Shown here: in pieces, positions 13,041-22,254 of the stretch
How the letters are laid out: each line of letters opens with the position of its first letter
Numbering within the stretch: the stretch's first letter is position 1
From: Heterotrichella gracilis
Taxonomy: Eukaryota > Sar > Xanthophyceae > Tribonematales > Xanthonemataceae
Reading direction: 5' to 3'
Length of the DNA stretch: 56,545 nt
Assembly: GCA_032358255.1 (NCBI GenBank)
Contig: JAULBX010025619.1
Coordinates: 1 to 56,545, forward strand
Position numbers and translations under genes: made by a program
The notes under the pieces: model-generated
The model's database searches: none
Told to the model about the DNA's origin: nothing
What the model saw: the letters and a program-made list of their open reading frames with translations, nothing else

Positions 13041-14523
13041 ATGGCCTCCCGCGAGGGCAAGATTGACATCTGGGACTTTGGCGAAGAAGCGCCACTCAGC
13101 GACTCTGAGTCTGAGCGAGGTGACTCACGCACCACCCTGGCCACTCACATGCCAGCGGGTGGACAACTGCATCCCCAATGCATGTACAATTTCTTTGAGT
13201 ACAGATATGTGCATCAGGGCAGTGCATTGGCTGTGGGCTGAACCCCTGTCCCACCCCACACCCCGCAGAGGCCGGCCCCCTGTCCCTTGACCACCTGCTC
13301 CCCGAGGCCAAGCGGCGCAAGCGGGACAAGCAGCGCCAGCAGCAGCGCCAGCAGCAGGAGGAAGAGGACGATGAAGTGGTAAGGACCACATGCACAGAGG
13401 CGTTATGTACCCAAATATTTGTATCCAGGACACCAATGCCTGCGTCCAGAGGGACTGAACTGGCAGCAGTTTGAGAGGACAATCATGCGTTCGCCACTTT
13501 GAGCTAGTGCATCCCTCCTGGGGCATGTGGCGGAGTGCATCCCTCCGTGGATGTGCGCTGGCGCTGTTCCTTCCCATCCCACCCAACCCCATCCCTGCAG
13601 GTGGTTGTGGGTGAGAGCAGCGCGCACCCGTCAGCACACACCAAGCCCTCCACCTCGGATGGCGAGTCAGACTTTGAGCTGTCGCCCACACCTGGTGCGG
13701 GTCCAGGCACAGATGCTGGCCCCGACACTGACCCGGTGCTAGCCAGGAACCGGGCCCTCATGGCAAGTTTGAGGGATGCTGCCAAGGCCTCTGTTGATGA
13801 GGAGGAGGTGGAGGAGGTGGACATGACAGGTGGGGAGGGGAGGGGGGCGCGTGGTGTGGATGAGTGCGGGGTCAGTGTGCATGCAGCATGGCAGCATGGC
13901 TGGTGTGCTGTGCAGGTCCACATTGCGGCTTGGGGCATCTGTGGTACCTAGTTGCTGGCCACCATCTGGCGCTGTGGTAGGGCATGGGCGCTGTGGGAGG
14001 GCATGGGCGCATTGGTAGCAGTGTTGATGATGCAATTGCAGGCACTGGCTGTGCAGCAATGTGCATGTGACACTGCTGTGGCACCCCTTTAACCGCCTTA
14101 CCACCAGATAACAAAATAATCAACAGTAGGGGCTATAACTAACGTGATTTGTTATGCAATACCCCTTCCAAACCCCATCCCACCGCCAGTATGTGCCCCG
14201 CAGGTGTCAGCCCCGACGTGCGTGACTCCTCGCCCCCCCTTGAGGATGACGCCGCCCCCGACCCTGATGTCAAGAGGGTCATCCTGGTGTTTGAGGGCTC
14301 AAACAAGCGTGAGCTCAAGCTGCGAGTCAAGCCGGGTGAGCCGCTGGGCAAGGCATTCAATGTGTTCCGCAGCCAGGCGGTGAAAATCGAGTGGGTGCCG
14401 GGGTCCAGCGGCGGGAAGGGGTTGGCGTTCTTCATTGACGGTGACAAGGTGGCTGAGGGCACCACCGCTGAGGACCTTGACCTGGAGGATGACGACAAGA
14501 TAGAGGTGCATGGGCTGGTGTGA
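13041..14523 (+). CDS. SUMO-like domain protein (Rad60/Esc2/NIP45-like)
   Basis: Four exons (13041-13119, 13269-13378, 13601-13829, 14204-14523) join in frame to 245 residues. The N-terminal two thirds are acidic and Ser-rich with a basic Gln-rich stretch (AKRRKRDKQRQQQRQQQ), likely disordered and possibly carrying a nuclear signal. About residues 162-245 form a ubiquitin-fold domain of the Rad60-SLD/SUMO type: VKRVILVFEGSNKRELKLRV, KAFNVFR, LAFFIDGDKVAEGTTAEDLD and DDDKIEVHGLV. The protein ends at that strand without a Gly-Gly tail, so it is not a conjugated SUMO but a built-in SUMO-like domain. Relatives act in SUMO-linked genome stability. That role is inference here, as is identity with any one family member. 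Confidence 0.8.
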
Positions 14524-15664
14524 CGGGGCCAGCGCCAGGACAGGAGGCAAGAGGGGGTGTGGGAGGGTCTCCACCTGCTATTGCCATGCAAGTGCACGTG
14601 TGCTGCCATGCTATGGCGCGGCCCGCCCGGTTTGTAGCTTTGCTTTGAGCACATGGCAAGGCAAGGGTTCAAGGAAACAGCCTGGGCAAGTCTTGTGTTC
14701 TGCTGCTGCTGTTTGTACCAGTTAAAATGATGAACGGTTTACACACATAAAAAGACACTGTCATGCTGCCATAAGACTCAGCGTTCCATGCACTGTTGCT
14801 AAGGCACATGGCCTCCTGTAAACGCAGCAGGCCCAGATGACTTAAGAACTCTGGGCTTGAACCCAGGCGTAGGTGAGGCACACGGTGTAAATAATGATCA
14901 AGAAGCCATCATGGGCATGTCATCACCGATGCATCCAATGGGCCTTGGGCCAGGCGTGTTGCGCTGCCGCAGTTGCCGGCGTGCTATGGTAAAAGTAATT
15001 TACTAATGCACAAGGGGAAACGTGACTCGTGGAGTCACAACGTGACCCTTTGTCCCTTACCTAGTATACGCATACCATCCAAGGGAGCACATGACAATCC
15101 TGCAGGGTGACACAAAACATGTTTAGCTAGTAGCTAGGCCCTAGTAGGGTTTACGGTAGGGTTTACAGTTGGGTGGAGCCACAGTGGCTCAAATCGAATG
15201 TTGGTGCCGCTGCCGCGAGTGCAATACCCACAAAGCATATGTATTGCCAATGTTCGGAACATACCACCGCTTTCTTCATAAGGTTACTGGGTTTCCCATT
15301 GCCCAGTGTGTAGTCCCCAACTAGTTCCAGGCACCGCAGTTTTGCAGAACAGTGTGGATGCTTTTTGAAAGTGCTCAGCACATGACCGGTTTTCAATACT
15401 AGCTGAGCGTACTAGCTGAGCGTACCGAGTGACTTCAACCACGGTGGACGCGTCACAAGAACAGGTACGCTGATGAGTTGGAAGCGTGCTATCCAGAGTG
15501 TGGAACTCAGTGGCTCCCCGAGTGCCACTAAGTGCAACAGCATTGCAGTCTCCAGTTTGACTCACTCAGGTTGCAACAGTTATGTCGACATACTCGAACC
15601 ACAGTACTGCTTTCAACCTCATACTAAATCTGGTTGACCTTGCCACTGACCTGGGACAGTCACA
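14524..15664. other. spacer with small repeats
   Basis: This contains the 3' UTR of the SUMO-like gene (a TGTAA word lies at 14817-14821) and the upstream region of the F-box gene. Telomere-like words (two TAGGGTTTA copies) occur at about 15143-15165. A 13-base unit, ACTAGCTGAGCGT, is repeated directly at about 15399-15424. No gene is seen. Confidence 0.45.
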
Positions 15665-16879
15665 ATGAGCAACAGCAGCCACACATCCATGGCTACAAGT
15701 GGACCAGGCCCACAGGGTGCAGCCACCACACCTAACACCTTAGCCGGTCTGACCGGCTGTCTGACTCAGCCGCTGCAGCAGGCAGCTCCCCACACCAGCC
15801 TCCCTCAGGCTGAAGCACTCCAGTTAGATGATCTACCAGATGGAGTGTTGAGCCTCATCTTGCTGAGAGTTCCACTTGGAGAGCGTGGACACATAAACAC
15901 TGTCTGCAAACGCTGGTACACAGTTCTCTGCAGCCAAGAAGTGCTCTGGGAGGTGGTTGATTTAAAAGCTTGGGTGGGTGCACGGCCCAAGCTCCAGCAG
16001 TTGGCAACCCATGCGGCTCGCATCAGGGTGCTGGATCTCAGCAGCTATGGCTATCTTCAGATTCAGCAATGCTCGAAGCTACTTTCAGCTCTGAACCCAG
16101 ATCGGGTGCAGACAGTCAAGCTACGGATTGACAATCTGCCACACAAGCCGCTGCCCAACCTGCTGGAGCTTTGTACAGCAGTTGGACGCCTGCACAAGCT
16201 GGAGCACCTCACCTTGGCTATCCGTCACGCACCACTGGGGGATGGAACTGCTGCTCATTGGGCCCGCCTACTCAGTACCCCCCTGCGTGAATTGGATCTC
16301 ACTGGCTGGCACAGGACCAGCAGCCAGCAACTTTCCCTCCTGTCCCACCTCCCCACCACCCTGCACCACCTGGGCCTGCCAACGGTGCACCTTGCCCCGG
16401 AAGTGGATGGCGCCTTCGAGGTGCAGATACCCCGCTTACCACACCTTGTCAACATTTTCCACAATGGATCCATGGACAATGTTGAGTGGGATCTGGTGCT
16501 CACAGCCCCTGTCAATCCCAGCCTGCGCCTGGATCCCTGCATCTTTGGGGGCCCCAGAACAATCAAGATGGCATGCAAGGGGTGGATGGCGGCAGCGGAA
16601 GCGCATGGCGTCACAAGAAGACAAGTGGTGGCAGGAAGGGGAGCAGTGCAGCAGCAGATATCGACAGTGGTGGCCTCCGAAATGCCAGGGGACGAGCAGG
16701 GGACCCCAGGAGGCGATGCTGAACTTGCCGTTGTGCTGCGCTGGCTCAGGGGACAGGTTTTTGGGCTACTAAGGGCTGAAGAGTGCCTGCACTATCGCAC
16801 AAAGTTAGATCAGCATATTCAAGCTGCTCATGCTGATCTACTAAACCAGGCCCGGGCCCGGGCCTGGGCTAGGCCATAA
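15665..16879 (+). CDS. F-box protein with leucine-rich region, single exon
   Basis: This 404-residue frame is uninterrupted, unlike almost every neighbour. After a Ser/Thr/Gln-rich leader, residues about 52-98 form an F-box (LQLDDLPDGVLSLILLRVPL, then VCKRWY and LWEVVDL). Residues about 110-260 show degenerate leucine-rich repeats (IRVLDLSSYGYLQI, VQTVKLRIDNL, LEHLTLAI, LRELDLTGW, LHHLGLP). The rest is not recognised. F-box proteins bind SKP1 and bring substrates to SCF ubiquitin ligases; the target is unknown. The start follows a run of upstream stops and gives the full F-box. The lack of introns may mean it arose by retroposition, or only that this family is often intron-poor. Confidence 0.85.
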   Translation: MSNSSHTSMATSGPGPQGAATTPNTLAGLTGCLTQPLQQAAPHTSLPQAEALQLDDLPDGVLSLILLRVPLGERGHINTVCKRWYTVLCSQEVLWEVVDLKAWVGARPKLQQLATHAARIRVLDLSSYGYLQIQQCSKLLSALNPDRVQTVKLRIDNLPHKPLPNLLELCTAVGRLHKLEHLTLAIRHAPLGDGTAAHWARLLSTPLRELDLTGWHRTSSQQLSLLSHLPTTLHHLGLPTVHLAPEVDGAFEVQIPRLPHLVNIFHNGSMDNVEWDLVLTAPVNPSLRLDPCIFGGPRTIKMACKGWMAAAEAHGVTRRQVVAGRGAVQQQISTVVASEMPGDEQGTPGGDAELAVVLRWLRGQVFGLLRAEECLHYRTKLDQHIQAAHADLLNQARARAWARP

Positions 16880-18063
16880 GGGAGGCAATCGAAAGCATGT
16901 GCCTGGCAGGCGCAGTGCGCAGCATAGAAAATGATTATCAGTGTCTGTGACATCTGTGCATAGATTGTATACAAGTTGGCTGGCTTCAGCAGCTTAACAG
17001 CCAAGCTGCTTCAAGCAATTGCGGCAATGTACCAATGGGCCATATGGTCTTGGTTGTGCAGCTTTGCCCAGGGCCTGGCGGATGCGACAGTGTATGATTG
17101 CTGCTGTCAAGGACCCCGTAGCTGTAGCTGTAGCGCCTTAGTACGGGCTGCTCAGGCGATTAATCTGCCGCAGATGATTAATCGTTTTATGGGTGTGCAC
17201 ACCATGATCACCCTTGAGAACATCTCTATACTCTTGACTCAGAGGCACATTGCTGTGCCATATTGCATATTATGCTAGCATATTAATTATTAATATGCTA
17301 TTATAGCAATTGCACATTATGTAATGCATATTGCATATTATTACTGACTACAGTAATGACAAGCCATAGGCTTCTCATAATTATTCGCGCCTCATAAGTA
17401 GCTATAGGGGGCTTCTGAATGTAGGTAGCTAGGGGCCTTCTGAATGTGCATATATTAAATTCACACTAACAGTAAGTAATTCATGATATCATTTCAGCTG
17501 TATTACAGCTAGCTAGGGCATGGCCTACTAGCTAGTAGCCTAGATGAATCATCAGACAGATCAGATCCAAGGCCCTCCGTAAAACGGTAATCATGATGCA
17601 TTACAGTGAACCATCGATACAGAAAGGTGGCCCCGTTGTCATGTAAATGCATGGTTAGCTCAGTCAATGACACTGGCAGTACGCTTAGCGCATGCATGGT
17701 CTTTCATTGTCATCTCACTGGCCACGCCGGCGGCCAATTCTATGCCCGCGCGTCCCAGGTCTGCGGCTTGCCAGCATGTGCTGCACCTGACCAATGATAT
17801 CCACCTGATACTCACCTATTTAACCCACCTGGGGCGTGTATACGCATGTACAACACAGTGGCAAGCAGAAGTTTGGCTCTTAGTAACGGTGTGAGATGCC
17901 AGTGTCTGATCAGTCAATGCATGACACCATTCGATGACGCAATCTCAAAGGGGTACATCCGCCGCCCACCTGGTACACCGAATAAAGTATGACCCCATCC
18001 TTTTGCTAAGGTAGTGTTTCAGCACAATGCCCACACACGTCCCTCCCTAGTGCACCTTCCTTT
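16880..18063. other. spacer between convergent genes, AT-rich, repeat-bearing
   Basis: The F-box gene and the minus-strand DHQ-SDH gene converge on this region, so it holds two 3' UTRs. It includes a 25-base AT-rich palindrome (17276-17300), several GCATATTA words, a TGTAA word at 17320-17324, and a direct repeat of CTTCTGAATGT near 17411 and 17438. No gene was found. Confidence 0.5.
17276..17300. repeat. AT-rich near-perfect palindrome
   Basis: TAGCATATTAAT and its complement flank one central base. The surrounding 60 bases repeat GCATAT/ATATGC words. It could extrude as a cruciform or be the remnant of an inverted-repeat element. It lies in a convergent 3' spacer. Confidence 0.7.
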
Positions 18064-21000
18064 TCACTGCTGTAGCGTTTTCATCACTGCCTGTCGCATC
18101 ACATCCAATGGCGGCTCCACCCCAGTGAACAGCCGGAACTGGTCGGCGGCCTGGCCAAGGAACATGTCAAGGCCACTCACAGTCACGCATCCAGCGGCAC
18201 GCGCCTCCTGCAGGGGGGGAAATGTGGGGTGAGGCAAGTGGGAGGGAGATGTAGCAGGGTGTCTGCACGTGCGCTGCGGGCATGCAGCTGCCAGGGGGTG
18301 GGTGCGCATTGAGTTGCGGTGTAGGGCATGGTAGATGCCAAGGCCATGGACACAACAAACCACCAGGAGGGGCATGTCTGTGCATCTCCCCAAAAGTGGT
18401 ATGTGTTGTATGCTTGTGTGTACCGGTGTGTTCTCCCACCTTTAGCAGTCTGGTGTCCAGTGGCGTGTACACCGCGTCAAACACCACCTGGAAGTTTGCC
18501 AGGGCCTGGGCAGGCACTGGGGTGGCCTGGGTGTCAGGGTGCATGCCCACGCTGGTGCTGTTGGCAAGCACGTCGCCGCGCACTGAGCCTGCATGAGATG
18601 GACAGTAGAAAGTTGGAATATTATCACCAGTGAATATCTGCATGTTGCTATTTTATTCAAAGTGTGCAGGTTTTCTGAGCCAATGCATACACATGGGGAC
18701 CATTGAGCCCTGCCACGCAAGAACATTGCACAGTGTGCAAGGTGACATGGCATGGCATAATTGATTGGCAAGCAAGAACACACCCCCTGCCACTCCACAC
18801 ATGCGGGGGCTATAGTTCCCTGGCACCCCCACCTGCTGCCAGCTGTTCCCAGTCCACCACCTCCACCTCCCCCTCCATGGTCCCCGCAAGCTCCTCTGCC
18901 CTCCCCCGGTTGCGGTTGGCAATCACCACCCGTGCACCACGCGACGAGGCGCCAAAGGCAAGCGCTCGCCCCGCACCACCCGCACCAACCACCACCACTG
19001 TCTTGCCCTGCAGAAATGGCACAGGCAGTGGGCCAGGGTGGCTGTCGTGGTGTCCAGGATATGGTACGCATGGCATTAAGGTGCCAGGTACAGCCGCTGC
19101 GCCCCGCTCCTCTCACGATGCACATGACACCACTTCTCCTTAGCCAATCTGCTGACACCTTACCGATGCATGCAGGCAAGTGTTGGTACACACCTCAGAA
19201 CCAACTGATTGCATGACTACCACCAATGGCCCATCCTGGGCATACAATGTGTTCTGCCAAACCCACTTGCAGTGCTGCTGTGCACTCTGCCATGTCCAAT
19301 ACCATCCCCCCATTTTGCCACCCCCCCACACACACACCTTGAGCGGTTGGTCAGGGCCGCCCACCGCCGCCTCAATGGCGTCTATGGCCGCCGTCCAGTC
19401 TGTGTTGTACCCCCTCAGCTCACCCGCGGGCGTGCGTGCTAGGGTGTTGACTGCGCCTATGCGTGAGGCAATGGGGTCCACGGACTGGGCACCGGCTAGC
19501 GCAGACTCCTGGGTGGGGGGATGTGAGTGCGAGGGGGGCAGGATTGAGGGCGGGTTAATGCAAAGAGGTAAAGAGTGTGATTATGCGGGGATGAGCTGCG
19601 AGAACTGCAGCAATGCCCATGTCCAATTGCCACCAGCTGCCTGCAATGACCCTGATGCCCCCTACCCCCGCACCCCACCTTGTGTGGTATGGTTACGCTG
19701 AACCCGCCCCACGCGCCATCCCCGCCAAACGCCCCCAGGAACGACGCCATGTCATCCACCAGCAGCGGCACATACACACCGTCCACACTGCTGGCAGCCA
19801 GCGCGGCGTTGTGCAGAGCGGGCGAGCGGCTGTGGCTCACGGGGTTGCCCACAATCCCAAACAGCCGCGTGTCTGGTCCCTGGGATGGTAGTCGGTAGGT
19901 GTGGACCAGGTCATGCAGGCTGGGCTGGCCTGGGGGGAGAGGGGGGTGATGCATAGGTATGTGGTAACGGGTGTGACGGAAGAAGGAGCATGGGAGAGGG
20001 TAAAGCGTGGAAAGGGGCTGGCAGATGTTAACATGGCTTCAACAGGGCACATGCTGCAGAGGCATGCTTCGCTAACGTATTGCGTTGGCCACATGCTCGG
20101 CACAACGTTATCCATGCACCAGATGCCAGTACTCAGCAATGTTCCAAGTGTGCCATCGCCACCACCACCACCACCACCACGCAAGCACACCTGGTGCGCT
20201 CTCCTTCCCCTTGCGCAGCGCTCCAAATGTGAGAAAGCCCCCGTACTTTGGCGCCAGCAGTCGCGAGATCTGCCCGCGTTCACCCATAGACAGCGAGATG
20301 GTGGGACCTGGGCGGGAAGGGTGGGAGGTCACACCATCAGCGTGTTCATGCGTGTATACACATGGAGGCTGTGACTGTGCATGGCGGTGCGGCAAGACCA
20401 GCGGGGTCCAGAGGTAGCATCAGGCACCATGCCTAAACACCTACAGGCATGATCCATCTGCACCAGTGGAAATGCCCCACATGTACCCCTGGACATGACG
20501 CGTGTGCATGCAGCATCACAACACATGGCCCCAGCAGGCCCCATCCGCATGTGGACGTGAACTGAACTGTGCTGCACCCTGCCCGCATCCCCTCCCCATC
20601 ACCCCCCACACCCACCTTTCTTCTCCTGCAGCAGCGACAGCATGAGCAGCGCATCCGCAATGTCCTTTGCCGTGGTTGCCACCTTTACTATGTCCGCCCC
20701 CGCTTGCCACATGCCCTCCACCAGCCGCTGCAGCTCAGGCAGTGAGGGTGTGCGCGTGTAGTTGTGGTAGGAGATGATGACCTGGCAGGAGGAGGGGACC
20801 ATGCCGCCGCCTGTGGGGAGCAAGGGGTTTGGGGTGAGCATGGGGGTGGGGTAGTGGCTGTGCTGGCCCACATGGACGCAAGTGCATGTGGATGCTGCGA
20901 ATGGGATGCAACTCTACAGGTTGTGGCCACCAGGATGGCTTCAGTGGTGGGCGCCGGGGGTACAAGAAGCACCACCATTGCGCCATCCTGCTGCGCATCG

Positions 21001-21922
21001 ATGAAGTACTAGATTTTACTTTACTAATTACCTTCCACTGCTGTCACCTCTGTTACCATGGAGCCATGTGCCAGTGCTGTGAACTCCTCCATCCCCCACT
21101 CCCCCACCACTAATCCCCCCCCCCACCCACCTACAAAGAACAGCGGCGCCATCTTGAGCTCCACGTCCACATACTCTGCTCCCAACACTGCCGCGTACTT
21201 GAGCACTGCCAGGCGCTCAGCCTCGCCACCATCGTACAGGCCGCCGGGGGGGGGGGGGGGGGGGGGAGGGGGTAGAGGTGTGCAGGCAGCAGAGTCAGGT
21301 GGGGGAGTGCCTGTTTTGTGAGCATGGGCGGAACAGGGAGCAGGTAGGATGGCGTATTATATAATCCGCCTACACGTTTTGTCTTGGACCAATGCGGGTA
21401 TGCATGCATATGCACTATGCACACCACCACGCACCCTTCCCATGTTGGCCTGAATGTGACAATCTTTGGTATTGCGCCATGCTGTATCATTGCCACCAGG
21501 TCTTTCTGTATGTCAAAACCCTCTGGGTCGAGGTAGTCCAGGCGTATCTCCACCACGTCAGCACCGGCAGCCTTGGCCTCGTCTATCTCCTGGAGCATGC
21601 CAGCCACGCTGGTGGCGGTCACACTGGTGCACAGCAGGGTGTGCGGGGTGGAGGCGGAGGCGGTGAGGGAGGAGGTCTCCTGGGTGGCGGCGGAGGTGGT
21701 CATGCTGTCGCCACGGGTGTGGTGGTGGGGGTGGTGGTGGGTGGAGGGGGGGACCCTGGTGGCGGTGAATGGCTTGGGATGCCGGTGGGATGTGGGGCGG
21801 CACGGGGCGCGCACTGGTGCTGCTGACTCGACCAATTGTGTGTGGTTACGGCAGGTGCGGGCTCCCGCCCCCTGCGATAGGTGCATCGTGGAGACCCACC
21901 CACCCACTGCTGATAGCGGCAT
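18064..21922 (-). CDS. DHQ-SDH: bifunctional 3-dehydroquinate dehydratase / shikimate dehydrogenase
   Basis: The protein catalyses shikimate pathway steps 3 and 4, dehydroquinate to dehydroshikimate to shikimate, in the plastid. Exons are about 21435-21922, 21131-21245, 20616-20810, 20191-20307, 19679-19929, 19338-19508, 18833-19007, 18440-18588 and 18064-18207; the last seven join in frame, giving about 600 residues. The N-terminus (about 90 residues, Thr/His/Pro/Arg-rich) looks like a transit peptide. The type I dehydratase domain shows [32 protein letters not shown] (His) and [11 protein letters not shown] (Schiff-base Lys). The dehydrogenase domain shows [22 protein letters not shown] (catalytic Lys), GYNTDW (catalytic Asp) and the dinucleotide motif [11 protein letters not shown]. 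The acceptor of exon 2 falls in a run of 21 G and lacks a visible AG, so that junction is unresolved. Confidence 0.95.
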
Positions 21923-22254
21923 GTGCTAGTCCTAGGTCGTTGGCTGCTGATGGATATGACAAAATAGGCAACCAGACTTGATAAAAGGTTTTGCAACGTT
22001 TAGTTGAATGAGTGTGGAGATGGACCTAATTGTATGCACACGTATGTGCGTACAACTGTGCAGATGCATGCAACACAGTCGGCGGCGAGAGGCCCAACTG
22101 CCACCGACCGCGTTTCCCACCGGTTTGCCGCCTGCGAAGCTTATCCTTACTTCAGCAAGATGTTGCAAGTTATTCTTGGTAGGCATTCGTACTCCCTACG
22201 TGTACTGGTACTCACGACACCACTCCACAGGCCTGTGTACCGCTTGCTATATTG
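21923..22254. promoter_or_regulatory. bidirectional promoter of the shikimate gene pair
   Basis: These 332 bases separate the start codons of two genes transcribed in opposite directions and must contain both 5' UTRs and core promoters. An imperfect inverted repeat (GTCGGCGGC at 22078-22086 and GCCACCGAC at 22100-22108) sits near the middle. A TGCATGCA word lies just upstream at about 22064-22071. No TATA box is assigned. A 5' UTR intron cannot be excluded. Confidence 0.6.

Noticed and set aside
17645..17715. Possible tRNA: GGTTAGCTCAGTC resembles an A box
   Set aside because: No B box (GGTTCRANNCC) or matching acceptor stem follows at the right distance.
20160..20181. CAC trinucleotide run read as a poly-His or poly-Trp protein segment
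   Set aside because: It lies in an intron of DHQ-SDH just past a good donor, so it is a microsatellite rather than coding sequence.
21392..21826. Gly-rich plus-strand frame of 144 residues
   Set aside because: It is antisense to the first exon of DHQ-SDH, and the Gly and Val runs are the complement of its Pro/His-rich leader.
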